From Chloroflexota bacterium (GTDB taxonomy: Bacteria > Chloroflexota > Anaerolineae > Anaerolineales > Villigracilaceae), in the NCBI GenBank assembly GCA_016235425.1, contig JACRLC010000045.1, positions 26,561-90,560 on the forward strand: DNA of 64,000 bases, written 5' to 3'. Shown piece by piece: positions 51,159 to 60,780 of the stretch (its first letter is position 1; the number at the start of each line of letters is the position of its first letter). A program made the position numbers and the translations under genes. The notes beneath the pieces were generated by a model. That model ran no database searches and was not told the origin of the DNA. It saw nothing but the letters and a program-made list of their open reading frames with translations.

Positions 51159-52016
51159 TTATTTTTGCTCGAAAAGAGTTTTCTGCTGTGGCAGCGATCT
51201 TTCATAACTTTTAGGATCCCGCTTAAGTTTTTCACCTTTATATTCGGTTAATACTTGCAGACGCCGCAGGCCAATCTTCACATATTTTTCATCGATCTCT
51301 ATGCCGATGGAGCGGCGTCCCAATTGTTTTGCGACAAAAGACGTTGTGAATGTTCCAGAGAATGGATCAAGGATCAGATCGCCAGGGTTGGAACTGGCGG
51401 TGATAATCCTCTCCAATAAAGCAATGGGCTTTTGAGTGGGGTGGTCCTCATATTCATCCATTCGATATCTGACTCTCGGAATTTCCCATACATTGCCGGG
51501 AACTTTCTTCGTGTTGTACATCGCCGGGACAGCTTTGCGATAATCAATCAGCTTTCGTTGAGCGCCTGTCTTTGCGTCAACTAATATGTCATTCGAGTTG
51601 AATGTATATTGATTCTTGTCCTTTACACAAAATAATATTGGCTCATAAAGAGAACCGTAATACTGTTTTGCCTGCACGCCGGAACTGTCGTAATACCACA
51701 CGATCCTGGATAAAATTTCCAATTTGCCGCGCAAATAAAGGTCGATATGCGGCATATTTTGTGTGGCGGCCATTACATACAAACTGCCTGTATCTTTAAG
51801 CTTTTTTACACACAAATCAAGCCACTGGCAGCACCAATCCAGATACTCTTTTTCTGAATTCCATTTGTCTTTTCTACCATTAAAATCCTTGCCGATGTTG
51901 TAAGGCGGGTCAACAAAAATAAGGTCTATTGAGTTATCTTGAATCCCGTTAGCCATAACTTCAAGAGCATCACCCCAAATTATTTTGTGGTCATTCTTCA
52001 CAAATGTTTTTGACAT
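51159..52016 (-). CDS. yhdJ: Adenine-specific DNA methyltransferase YhdJ
   Basis: Beta-class DNA methyltransferase of 285 residues with clear similarity to E. coli YhdJ (M.EcoKII), known to modify ATGCAT. The catalytic DPPYNIGKDF (36-45) precedes the SAM motif LDPFSGTFTT (216-225). Shared stretches include RIVWYYDSSGVQAK, EPILFCVKDKNQYTFN, DYRKAVP and DEYEDHPTQKP. No restriction gene is seen next to it, apart from the 26-codon frame downstream. It is more A/T-rich than the neighbouring dnaE. It lies 11 bases downstream of dnaE... on the same strand. Confidence 0.93.
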   Translation of the reverse strand: MSKTFVKNDHKIIWGDALEVMANGIQDNSIDLIFVDPPYNIGKDFNGRKDKWNSEKEYLDWCCQWLDLCVKKLKDTGSLYVMAATQNMPHIDLYLRGKLEILSRIVWYYDSSGVQAKQYYGSLYEPILFCVKDKNQYTFNSNDILVDAKTGAQRKLIDYRKAVPAMYNTKKVPGNVWEIPRVRYRMDEYEDHPTQKPIALLERIITASSNPGDLILDPFSGTFTTSFVAKQLGRRSIGIEIDEKYVKIGLRRLQVLTEYKGEKLKRDPKSYERSLPQQKTLFEQK

Positions 52017-52026
52017 TATTGATTAC

Positions 52027-55000
52027 CTACTGGAACGTAATCTCTTCCACGCGCCAGCTTTCCTCACCCATCAACTTTTTCAAACGTACCATCAACTCGG
52101 GACAAACGCGCGTGGTGTCGTTGGGGAAATCTATCAGGTGGCCTTTGCCCGCTTCGAAAATCTGAAAGCTGAATTTGTCGCGGCCATGGTACGAGATCAA
52201 TGTGCCGTACAACGTTTTGATTCTGCGCTTGTCGCGTTCCTTGTCGCCGGTCGAGCGAAGCATGACCGTAATCTGCTGCGGCGGATGTTCCTTGTCTTTT
52301 TCCTCTTTGACAAGCGGGACGTACAACGACGGGATGTGCGGAGGCTCCGCTGGGACAACAGGCTGGACTGCGAGCATCGGTTCTTTGATTGGAGCTGGGG
52401 TTGGTTCCGTTTCATCAACTTCTGATTCCACTGGAATCGATTCCGTTAAAGCGCGCGGCGGCGTGACGGGTCGAGCCTTGGTCGCTTTTGGTTCGGGGCG
52501 CGCGGCGATGGTGGCTTCGTCAAAGGACGGCTGCCATTCGCTGTCCCAGTCCGCGGGGAAGTTGTCGGGAGGAGGAGGCATATCATCGGTTGAGGCAGCC
52601 GCATAAACGGGAGAAGCCTCGGCAACGATGGGTTTTGGCGGGGCAAATTTGGGGGCCGCAACTGCCTGTTTAGTGGGAGCAGGCTTTGAGGTCGGGGGTG
52701 ATGCGGCGGGTCGTTTGGGCGATTCCGCTTCTGTGCGCGGGCGAAGAGTCGCGGGAGGCGTGCTGAGCGTAGTCGCAGCATCCGCAGGAACGAGCATCTT
52801 GAATTCAGTCTTGATTGCATCCACCAAAATCTTCGGCGGCGGGTTACCCTGATCCACTTTGCCTTCGACGAGTACGATTGCGCCAACGGTGCAGACGGCT
52901 TGATATTGCGCCCAGGTGCGCGGGAAGAGGACGAGTTCGATATTGCCCTGGATGTCTTCGATGGTGACGAAGCCCATCGGCTTGCCCTGTTTCGTTGTGT
53001 ACGGGCGGACGCTGGTAACAAGGCCTGCCACGCGAACTTTTTCTTCGTGGTTGGCTTCGGGGAGCTGGCCCGAAAAATAGCTGACAAGTTGCGCAAGGGT
53101 TTGCTGGTATTCGGTGAGCGGGTGGTCGGAGATGTAGAGGCCGATGAGTTCGCGCTCCCAGTTGAGCATCTCGCGGCGTTCGATGTTGGATGTTTTCTGG
53201 AGATGGATTTCGTCGCTTACGCCTGTGTCGCCGCCGAAGAGGGACATCTGGCCTGCGTCCGCCGCGCGGAAGTGGCTGTTGCTGACGGAGACGATGCGGT
53301 CGAGCGAGTCGAGGAGCGCGGCGCGGTCGCCGAAGCAATCCATCGCGCCGACTTTGATGAGGCATTCGAGGGCGCGCTTGCCGACCGCGCGCAAGTCCAC
53401 GCGGCGGGCGAAATCGTTGAGGTCCTTGAATTTGCCGTTGGCGTTGCGCTCGTCAATGATGAGCTGCACCGCGCCCTCGCCGGCATTCTTGACCGCGCCG
53501 AGGCCAAAGCGAATGCTCGGTTTGCCGTCAGCCTGCACCTGTGGCGCAGGCATAGGTGAGCCTGTCGAAGGGTCTTCGATGTCGAAGTCCCAGTTGGAGG
53601 CGTTGATTTCAGGCGCAAGGACAGGCACGCCCATGCTGCGCGAGTCTGCAACGTAGAGCGCGACCTTTTCGGTTTGTCCCGCGGAGGCCGAGAGCAACGC
53701 GGCCATGTATTCCGCGGTGTAATGGACCTTAAGGTACGCGGTCTGAACGGCGATGACGCCGTAATCGGCCGCGTGGCTGTTGTGGACGATGATGTCGTTG
53801 GCAACAAAGTTGTGCGTTTCTGGAATTTCCAGATCATATGTCTGCTTTTCGCCGACATACTCGATGCTGATGATTTCATCCCAGTAAATGTCGTTACTTG
53901 CATAGCGTTGCAAGCGTGTGTCGTCAAAGTACGTTGCGAGTCGGCCGATGGTTTCGCGAGTGAAGCCGCGTTTTGTGACAGTGTGCGATGGATAAAATTC
54001 GCGCTGGGCAATTCCCGCCATTGCGTTCATTTGTGTCCAAGTAATTGCGTTTCGTTCCTTGGCTTCACGCACCAATTCCTTGACAAGCATGGGAACGATG
54101 TCTTTTGTGCCAACTACTTTGCCAGGATGGACACTCAAGATATTATCCAAGTCCCGTTTTCGATAGCCGTCAAGAAAATAATGACCGATGTGTTCACGGA
54201 ACGTTCGCAGATTTTCATCGCCGGTGATAAACAACTGATAACCTACGCGGCCATCTCTATATGGGAAGGTAACAGTTCGCAGACGACTGATGATTCCGAA
54301 CCGCAAAAGCAGGTGCTGCAATTGACGGGCCATTTTCTCAGAAGCAGTGGCATAGAAGATGGCTCGGCTGGTCTTATCAATATGCCCGTCACCCTGCCAC
54401 ATACGACTGATAAGCAAGCCTATCTGGCGGTTGGTGAGCGTGAACACTTCATCGGGAATGGTTTTTTCCCGAGCGTTTTTGCCCCAGATGCCTATTTTCT
54501 TCGCCCACAATACAATAGCAGGCTGAATCTTTCGGTCTACCCGACTGGCATAAACAGAAAGCGTGCTTTTGTGCCACGCAATACTGCATTTGACATTATC
54601 AAACGACTCAGCAGCACGGACAAAATCATCTACCTGTTCTTGATCCTGACTATAGAAATAAACTGAATGAGGATGGCATAAATTACCTTCTGCAAGCAAA
54701 TGACCCAAAGCAACGATTTCATGGTCAGACCATTCATTTTTGCCTTCCACAGGCAAGCAGCGTGGAACTGCGATTAGATCTCCGACGCTTAACTCTTCAA
54801 GTTTATGCCAGCCAGAAAAAGCGTAGAAAGGATGGTTGCCTGTCGCTTCGATTTGTCTACCCAAGGCAGTCGTCAGGCGATAAACAGGTTTAATGCCGTT
54901 ATCCATCACTTTAGAAACGCGGCCTGATTTGAGCCGTAAAGAATCAATCTCACAAGTGATGGTTTCATTTACGTTGGCAACGCCATTATATAGATCTGCA

Positions 55001-57303
55001 ACTCTCACCAATTTGCCTGTGGAAGCATCCAATACTTCCACATTGCCGGGCAAACACTTGTTGAATCCATATCGCGCGAATTCCTCCCAGTCCGCGTAGA
55101 TGGCTTCGGCGGTGGATTGCTCCATGCCTTTTTTGACCGCGCCATCTACGAACTTCTTGCGGTGTTTCTCGATATCCTCTTTCTTCTTCTTTGAAATTGC
55201 TTTGCGCAATTCGTCCGATTCAGATGGCGTGTACCCAGCAAGTTCCACTGCGGCGCGCATGAGTTGTTCCTGATAAACAGGAATGCCGTAGGTATCCTGG
55301 AAGATGGGCTCAAGCGACGGGTGGCGATATTCCACTTCCGCTTCGCCTTGCATACGCGCGATGTAATCGGGGATGAACGCCATCGGGCCGGGACGATACA
55401 ACGCGACCATGGCGATGATGTTGTCCAGCGTTTTCGGCTTCATCTGGACGAGCCAGCGTGTCATGCCGCCGCCCTCTACTTGGAATATTCCAGCCGTCTG
55501 TCCTGCGCCCATTAACTCAAAAGATTTCGGGTCATCGAGCGGGATGTTGCTCAAATCGAAGTGAATGCCGTGACGTTTCTCGATCATGTCACAGCAACGC
55601 GCCATCACACTCAACGTGATAAGGCCGAGGAAGTCCACCTTCAACATGCCGAGCGAATCGAGAATGCCCATTTCAAACTGCGTGACCGACTTAATCGGTG
55701 TTTCTTCCGAGCCTGAAGTTGGTCGGTGCAGGGGCAGATATTCGAGAATCGGTTTATCTGAAATCACCACACCCGCGGCATGTGTGCCCGCGTTGCGGAC
55801 AGTGCCTTCCATCTTCGCGGCGATGTCAATCAGTTCGTGCAGGTGCGGTTGTTCGTTGTAAATCTTTTTGAAGTCCGCCACTTCGAGCGCGTCCTGCATG
55901 GTGGTTTGTCTGCCAGAGACGAATGGAACCAGTTTGGCGACGCGGTCAACTTCGGGCAGGGGAATGTCCATCACGCGGGCAACGTCACGGAGTGCGGCTT
56001 TCGTGCCCATTGTGCCGAAGGTGATGATTTGTGCGACCTTGTCGCTTCCGTATTTGGTGGTGCAATATTCCAACATTTGCGCGCGCATGTCGTCGCGGAA
56101 ATCGAGGTCAATATCGGGCATGGAGATACGGCCGGGATTCAAAAAGCGCTCAAAAATCAAGTCATGTTCGAGCGGGTCAACCATCGTAATGTCCAACGTG
56201 TACGCGATGATGGAGCCAGCCGCTGAACCGCGCGCGTTGTACCAGATGTTGTTCTCGCGCGCGTAACGACATAAATCCCACACGATTAAGAAGTACGCGT
56301 CGAATCCCATCTTGTGGACGACGCCCAACTCATACTCGAGTCTTTCATGGACATCCTGACTGCCCGCGCGTTCCCCATAGCGTCTCTGCGCTCCTTCATT
56401 ACATAACGCGCGCAGGTAGGTTTCAGCGGTGTGCCCCTCAGGGACAGGGAACTCGGGCAGGTGATAGCCCTTGAACGACAAGTCCACGTTACAGCGCTCG
56501 GCAATGAGCAGCGTGTTACTCAGGGATTCAGGCACTTCCGCGAACAGCCGCTGCATCTCATCAGGAGTACGCAGATAATACGAGTCATCGGTCATCCTCA
56601 TGCGTTCTTTATCGGTGAGGAGCGAGTTGGTTTGAATGGCAAGCAGGATATCCTGCAAGCGCGCGTCGTCCTGGTTGATGTAATGCACGTCATTGGTGGC
56701 GATGTATTTCGCGGAATAGCGCGCGCCCAACTCAAGCAGTTGTTTGTTCAACCCCGTGATTTCCTTGATGTTGTGATGTTGCAGTTCAACGTAGAAGCGG
56801 TCAGGGCCGAAGACATCGTAATACCAGTTCCAGCGTTTGACGGCTTCTTCGGGATTCTCATCCAATAACGCCCGCGGAATTTCAGCGGACATACAACCCG
56901 AGGTGCAGATCAGCCCTTCGGAGTGGGCCGCTAAAAAGTCCCGATCGATGCGGGGATAGTAGTAGAAGCCCTCGAGTTGCGCGGCGGAGGCTATCTTGAG
57001 CAGGTTCTTGTAGCCTGTCTCATTTTCCGCAAGCAAAAGCAGGTGATAGGATGAGCGGTCCAGTTTGGAGTCGCGGTCTTTCATGCCGCGCGCGGCCATG
57101 TAGGCTTCCAGCCCGATGATCGGTTTTACGTTCTCCGCTTTGGCCGCCTTGTAAAAGTCAATCACGCCAAACATCGTGCCGTGGTCCGTGATGGCAACCG
57201 CGGGCATGTCCATTTCCTTGACGCGCGTCATCAGCTTCTTGATGTTCGAGAAGCCGTCGAGCAGTGAGTATTCGGTGTGAACGTGGAGGTGGGCGAAACT
57301 CAT
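52027..57303 (-). CDS. dnaE: DNA polymerase III alpha subunit with intein
   Basis: Replicative polymerase of 1758 codons, of which 426 encode an intein, leaving a 1332-residue enzyme. The PHP domain starts HLHVHTEYSLLDG, and the catalytic acidic cluster is in PDIDLDFRDD. The intein interrupts the conserved GFNK/SHAADYG motif. After the helix-hairpin-helix and OB domains (FVTIEDIQGNIELVLFPRTW) comes an unusual Pro/Ala-rich linker of about 150 residues and a C-terminal domain ending RVEEITFQ. A DPSTGSPMPAP insert in the C-extein derives from an interspersed repeat. The ATG at 57303 is the family start. A TATAAT box lies 81 bases upstream. Confidence 0.96.
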   Translation of the reverse strand: MSFAHLHVHTEYSLLDGFSNIKKLMTRVKEMDMPAVAITDHGTMFGVIDFYKAAKAENVKPIIGLEAYMAARGMKDRDSKLDRSSYHLLLLAENETGYKNLLKIASAAQLEGFYYYPRIDRDFLAAHSEGLICTSGCMSAEIPRALLDENPEEAVKRWNWYYDVFGPDRFYVELQHHNIKEITGLNKQLLELGARYSAKYIATNDVHYINQDDARLQDILLAIQTNSLLTDKERMRMTDDSYYLRTPDEMQRLFAEVPESLSNTLLIAERCNVDLSFKGYHLPEFPVPEGHTAETYLRALCNEGAQRRYGERAGSQDVHERLEYELGVVHKMGFDAYFLIVWDLCRYARENNIWYNARGSAAGSIIAYTLDITMVDPLEHDLIFERFLNPGRISMPDIDLDFRDDMRAQMLEYCTTKYGSDKVAQIITFGTMGTKAALRDVARVMDIPLPEVDRVAKLVPFVSGRQTTMQDALEVADFKKIYNEQPHLHELIDIAAKMEGTVRNAGTHAAGVVISDKPILEYLPLHRPTSGSEETPIKSVTQFEMGILDSLGMLKVDFLGLITLSVMARCCDMIEKRHGIHFDLSNIPLDDPKSFELMGAGQTAGIFQVEGGGMTRWLVQMKPKTLDNIIAMVALYRPGPMAFIPDYIARMQGEAEVEYRHPSLEPIFQDTYGIPVYQEQLMRAAVELAGYTPSESDELRKAISKKKKEDIEKHRKKFVDGAVKKGMEQSTAEAIYADWEEFARYGFNKCLPGNVEVLDASTGKLVRVADLYNGVANVNETITCEIDSLRLKSGRVSKVMDNGIKPVYRLTTALGRQIEATGNHPFYAFSGWHKLEELSVGDLIAVPRCLPVEGKNEWSDHEIVALGHLLAEGNLCHPHSVYFYSQDQEQVDDFVRAAESFDNVKCSIAWHKSTLSVYASRVDRKIQPAIVLWAKKIGIWGKNAREKTIPDEVFTLTNRQIGLLISRMWQGDGHIDKTSRAIFYATASEKMARQLQHLLLRFGIISRLRTVTFPYRDGRVGYQLFITGDENLRTFREHIGHYFLDGYRKRDLDNILSVHPGKVVGTKDIVPMLVKELVREAKERNAITWTQMNAMAGIAQREFYPSHTVTKRGFTRETIGRLATYFDDTRLQRYASNDIYWDEIISIEYVGEKQTYDLEIPETHNFVANDIIVHNSHAADYGVIAVQTAYLKVHYTAEYMAALLSASAGQTEKVALYVADSRSMGVPVLAPEINASNWDFDIEDPSTGSPMPAPQVQADGKPSIRFGLGAVKNAGEGAVQLIIDERNANGKFKDLNDFARRVDLRAVGKRALECLIKVGAMDCFGDRAALLDSLDRIVSVSNSHFRAADAGQMSLFGGDTGVSDEIHLQKTSNIERREMLNWERELIGLYISDHPLTEYQQTLAQLVSYFSGQLPEANHEEKVRVAGLVTSVRPYTTKQGKPMGFVTIEDIQGNIELVLFPRTWAQYQAVCTVGAIVLVEGKVDQGNPPPKILVDAIKTEFKMLVPADAATTLSTPPATLRPRTEAESPKRPAASPPTSKPAPTKQAVAAPKFAPPKPIVAEASPVYAAASTDDMPPPPDNFPADWDSEWQPSFDEATIAARPEPKATKARPVTPPRALTESIPVESEVDETEPTPAPIKEPMLAVQPVVPAEPPHIPSLYVPLVKEEKDKEHPPQQITVMLRSTGDKERDKRRIKTLYGTLISYHGRDKFSFQIFEAGKGHLIDFPNDTTRVCPELMVRLKKLMGEESWRVEEITFQ
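53556..53574 (-). repeat. Interspersed repeat fragment inside dnaE
   Basis: GTGAGCCTGTCGAAGGGTC contains TGAGCCTGTCGAAG, the reverse complement of the CTTCGACAGGCTCA unit found in intergenic gaps (22335, 41592). It is read in frame as DPSTGS in the polymerase C-extein. Confidence 0.7.
53779..55056 (-). mobile_element. DnaE intein with LAGLIDADG homing endonuclease
   Basis: Protein-splicing element of 426 residues (host residues 750-1175). Splicing block A begins CLPGNVEVLDASTGK with Cys1; block B reads ATGNHPFYAFSGWHKLEELSVGD; blocks F and G read TYDLEIPETHNFVANDIIVHN, ending in the His-Asn pair, with Ser as the +1 extein nucleophile. Between them a two-motif LAGLIDADG endonuclease has LGHLLAEGN and LLISRMWQGDGHI; both acidic residues are present, so homing may be active. 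The insertion point FNK/SH differs from that of the cyanobacterial split DnaE intein, which precedes the Cys of CFNK. Confidence 0.95.
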
Positions 57304-57309
57304 GGTTAG

Positions 57310-57378
57310 GTAGTTCAGTAGTTCGATAGCTCGGTAGTTCAACTACGAAACTGCCAAACTACGTAACTACCGAGCTAA
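57310..57378. repeat. TAGTT-rich inverted repeat upstream of dnaE
   Basis: Short tandem TAGTTCGATAGCTCGGTAGTT units face AACTACGTAACTACCGAGCT; the perfect part has arms AGCTCGGTAGTT and AACTACCGAGCT. It occupies the dnaE leader between the possible -10 box and the start, so a hairpin could form in the mRNA. Confidence 0.65.
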
Positions 57379-57383
57379 ACTGG

Positions 57384-57389
57384 ATTATA
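57384..57389 (-). promoter_or_regulatory. Possible -10 box of dnaE
   Basis: Minus-strand GTGCTATAATCC contains a TGn-extended consensus TATAAT 81 bases before the dnaE ATG. No convincing -35 box. Confidence 0.45.
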
Positions 57390-57503
57390 GCACGCGTGTT
57401 CGGGAATGAATTAGGCGATTGGCTTAAAAAATTTCATTTACCGGATAAAATACAAAGAGAAGAACGATTGGCTAGGCGTCTTAAAACACCCTGATAAGAA
57501 AGT

Positions 57504-60500
57504 ATGTCATCCATTCCCATCAGCAAAACCAAGATCATCCCTCCACGCCGCCGTTCCGAGCTGCTCACCCGCAAACGGCTCCTGGATATGCTATTCGAGT
57601 CCCTCGATAAAAGGCTGGTCATGGTTTCCGCGCCTGCGGGATATGGGAAAACATCCCTCCTGATTGATTTGGCGGCGAACAGTGAATTGCCGTGTTGCTG
57701 GCTGGCCCTCGATGAGCTGGATCGCGAACCCCAGCGCTTTATTGCTTACCTGATCGCCGCAATCGCAGAGCGGTTTCCCGGCTTCGGGAGTCAATCCCTG
57801 GGTGTTTTGAGCGGGCTGACGTCGCTCGAGCAGGATATGGAACGCCTGCTCGTTACGCTGGTCAATGAAGCCTACGAACAAATCCATGAGCATTTTATTT
57901 TGGTGCTGGATGACTTCCACCTGCTGGATGGCGTTCAGCCCATCCAGAGTTTTCTCAACCGCCTCATTCAACTCGTAGATGAAAACTGCCATTTGATCAT
58001 CTCCTCGCGCATTCTCACCAATTTGCCCGACCTGCCTCTGTTGGTGGCACGCGAACAGGTGAGCGGCCTGAGTTTTATTGACCTTGCCTTCAAAGCAGAG
58101 GAGATCCAGTCCCTGCTCGCTCAAAACAATGGTCTTCGCGTCTCGGATGAAGACGCGAAAAAACTTCTCGATGAGACAGAAGGATGGATCACCGGTCTGC
58201 AATTCTCCGGCGCAAACCTGTCAAATAAGGGCGTGAGCAGGTCAGTCTTGAATACGGGAGTGGGGCTATTCGATTATCTCGGCCAGCAAGTGTTGGATCG
58301 CCAGCCTCCTGAAGTGCGCGAATTCCTGTTGAGAACATCCCTGTTGAATGAATTCGACGCGTCCCTTTGCCAGGCCGCTTTTGGGCCGCTCTACTCCGAA
58401 GCTCAGGACTGGCAGGGTTTGATCAATCTGATTGTCAAGAATAATCTGTTTGCACTGCCGGTCGGTGCGGATGGACGATGGCTTCGCTACCACCATCTCT
58501 TTCGCGATTTTCTGCGGGCGCGTTTTGAGCGGGAACACCCGGGGGAAGTGAAGCCCATTCTCATTCGATTGGGACGGGCCTATGAGAAATTGGGCGAATG
58601 GGAAAAGGCGCATTACGTTTATAAACAGTTGAATGATATGGATGCGCTTGCCGGGATGATCGAGCGGTCATCCACACCGATGTTGCAGCACGCCATTATT
58701 ACGCTGGAAAACTGGGTGAATGAATTGCCTCCGTCTCTTTTGCGGACACGTCCCGGTTTGATCTCGATCCGTGGCGCGATTGCATACATGAAAGGGGATC
58801 TGAGGGATGGATTGAACTTGCTCAATCAGGCGGAGCAGGCTTTTCGTTCAGAGGAAAATATTTTCGGACTGATCCTGGCTTTATCCAGGCGGGCGACAGC
58901 CTATCGGTTCCTTGGAGATTATGCCGCGTCTTTGCGCGACGCAGATGAAATGATCCAATTTGCTGAAGCCAGCGATGAGTGGCAGTTCCTTTACGCTGAG
59001 GCATTACGTGTAAAAGGCCTTGCTTTATATCGTTTGGGCCAGGCGCGCCAGTCGGTTGATTTTTTGGAGCACTCCCTGGATATATTCACTCGTATAAATG
59101 ACACATCCAAAATTCCGGTTCTTCTAATGGAGACGGGTATGGTGTACCGCGTCCTCGGAAATTATACGGAAGCAAAAAACTCATACGAAAAAGCCCTTCG
59201 TGTTTGGAGACAGAATGGGAATCTTTCCTGGCAGGCCAGCCTGCTAAATAATCTTGGTGTTTTGCATTACTTTCAAGGTGAACATGAGAACGCTGCGCTT
59301 GCTTTTGAAGAAGGATTGCTTTGTGCACGACGCAGTGGCTATACTCGGATGGAGGCGCTCATTGCAATTGGGCTGGGTGACTTGTACGCTGAAATTAATG
59401 ATTTTAGCGTTGCAAGCCAGAGCTATGAACACGCCGCGGAAGTCATTCGGGAAATGGACGATCGCTTTTTGCAATATTCTCTCACTTTAGCTCAGGCAAA
59501 CCTCGCTTTGCTGCAGAAAGAGATCGCAGACGCACGCACGATCCTTGCGGTTGTGGCGGATTCAATAAAATCGAGTCAATCACATTACGAAAACGGACAC
59601 CTCAATTTTTTGTATGGAAAGCTTCACCTATTGGAAAAAAAACTTACCGAAGCAATCCGGGAATTGGAACAAGCCGAATACCATTTTTCGGAGGATGGAC
59701 GTGAAATGGAAAGCGCGGTCGCGCGTTTATGGCTGGCGGCCGCATATCAGGCGAGCGGCAAACACACTGAAGCCGTAAAAAAAATAAAAACACTGATTGG
59801 AAATCGCAGCCAGGTTGCTCATCCCGTTTTGGTTGCCGTTCAGCAGACGCTTGATTGGTTGAATGGCCTGAAAAAAGACCCGGACGTTGGGCATTTGGTA
59901 CGGGATTTAATTACGCGTGCTGAACGTCTCTCAGCGAAAATACCGGCGATCCGCCGCCAGCTTCACCGGCAGGCTCAGGTTATACAGATGCCAGCCCCGG
60001 GATTAACCATCCATGCGCTTGGACGGTCAATTGTCAATGCAGGAGGAAGAGACCTGTCTTTATCGGATTGGCAAACCCAATCCGTCCGCGATTTGTTTTT
60101 CTACTTTTTGACCAGCACAAAACCACTTACCAAAGAACAGATTGCCGAGACGCTTTGGCCCGATATGTCCGAACCATCCAAATTGAAACTGCGGTTTAAA
60201 AATGAAATCTATCGCCTGCGCAGGGCGGTGGGACAGGAAGCCATCCTGTTCGATGGCGTGTTTTATGCGTTCAACCGAAACCTGGATCATGAATACGATG
60301 TGGAGGCATTTGAAGCATATATCTTCAAGGCCAAATCAGCCGCATCCCCTGAAGAACAGATAGAGCTTTATCAAAGAGCAGTTGACTTGGTGCGCGGCCC
60401 CTATCTGGATGATATGTATCTCGACTGGGTGATCCCCGAACGCGAGCGGTTGAATCAGCTATATCTCAACACTCTCCTGTCGCTGGCAGATTTATACCTG

Positions 60501-60725
60501 CGTCAGGCGCAATATGAAAAATCGGTTGCAATCTGCCAACGAGCGATAGATTATGACCCCGCTTTTGAAGCCGCACATCGTTTGTTAATGCAGGTTTACG
60601 GCCGGTTGGGTGACATGGCATCCATCACGCGCACGTATCAGGCCTGCCGCGACACCCTGAAAAAGCTGCTCGATCTGCCCCCTGCCAGGGAAACCGAGGA
60701 ACTCTATCGCCGTTTGATTGCCTGA
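57504..60725 (+). CDS. MalT-like NTPase/TPR regulator with C-terminal BTAD (SARP-type) domain
   Basis: Transcription regulator of 1073 residues. The N-terminal STAND NTPase has Walker A APAGYGKTS (43-51) and Walker B FILVLDDFHLL (about 130-140), very similar to MalT/LuxR-LAL proteins. About 400-800 is a TPR solenoid (for example ALRVWRQNGNLSWQASLLNNLGVLHYFQGEHENAALAFEEGL). Instead of a LuxR HTH it ends (about 835-1073) in an OmpR-like winged helix plus BTAD TPR domain, as in SARP activators (WQTQSVRDLFFYFL, LWPDMSEPSKLKLRFKNEIYRLRRAVG, YLDDMYLDWVIPERERL). NTP and a ligand or peptide bound by the TPRs probably trigger oligomerisation and activation of the operon that starts 140 bases downstream. 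Confidence 0.92.
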   Translation: MSSIPISKTKIIPPRRRSELLTRKRLLDMLFESLDKRLVMVSAPAGYGKTSLLIDLAANSELPCCWLALDELDREPQRFIAYLIAAIAERFPGFGSQSLGVLSGLTSLEQDMERLLVTLVNEAYEQIHEHFILVLDDFHLLDGVQPIQSFLNRLIQLVDENCHLIISSRILTNLPDLPLLVAREQVSGLSFIDLAFKAEEIQSLLAQNNGLRVSDEDAKKLLDETEGWITGLQFSGANLSNKGVSRSVLNTGVGLFDYLGQQVLDRQPPEVREFLLRTSLLNEFDASLCQAAFGPLYSEAQDWQGLINLIVKNNLFALPVGADGRWLRYHHLFRDFLRARFEREHPGEVKPILIRLGRAYEKLGEWEKAHYVYKQLNDMDALAGMIERSSTPMLQHAIITLENWVNELPPSLLRTRPGLISIRGAIAYMKGDLRDGLNLLNQAEQAFRSEENIFGLILALSRRATAYRFLGDYAASLRDADEMIQFAEASDEWQFLYAEALRVKGLALYRLGQARQSVDFLEHSLDIFTRINDTSKIPVLLMETGMVYRVLGNYTEAKNSYEKALRVWRQNGNLSWQASLLNNLGVLHYFQGEHENAALAFEEGLLCARRSGYTRMEALIAIGLGDLYAEINDFSVASQSYEHAAEVIREMDDRFLQYSLTLAQANLALLQKEIADARTILAVVADSIKSSQSHYENGHLNFLYGKLHLLEKKLTEAIRELEQAEYHFSEDGREMESAVARLWLAAAYQASGKHTEAVKKIKTLIGNRSQVAHPVLVAVQQTLDWLNGLKKDPDVGHLVRDLITRAERLSAKIPAIRRQLHRQAQVIQMPAPGLTIHALGRSIVNAGGRDLSLSDWQTQSVRDLFFYFLTSTKPLTKEQIAETLWPDMSEPSKLKLRFKNEIYRLRRAVGQEAILFDGVFYAFNRNLDHEYDVEAFEAYIFKAKSAASPEEQIELYQRAVDLVRGPYLDDMYLDWVIPERERLNQLYLNTLLSLADLYLRQAQYEKSVAICQRAIDYDPAFEAAHRLLMQVYGRLGDMASITRTYQACRDTLKKLLDLPPARETEELYRRLIA

Positions 60726-60747
60726 AACCAACCGCATCACAGTTGCA

Positions 60748-60778
60748 AAACAGCCCGGAAACGGGCTGTTTTTATTAA
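60748..60778 (+). terminator. Intrinsic terminator of the regulator gene
   Basis: Stem AAACAGCCCG / CGGGCTGTTT with loop GAAA and a TTTTTATT tail, 22 bases after the stop codon. It shows that the following operon has its own promoter. Confidence 0.92.
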
Positions 60779-60780
60779 TC

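Noticed and set aside
53779..55056. Cyanobacterial-type split DnaE intein
   Set aside because: The intein is contiguous, contains a LAGLIDADG endonuclease, and inserts after FNK rather than before CFN.
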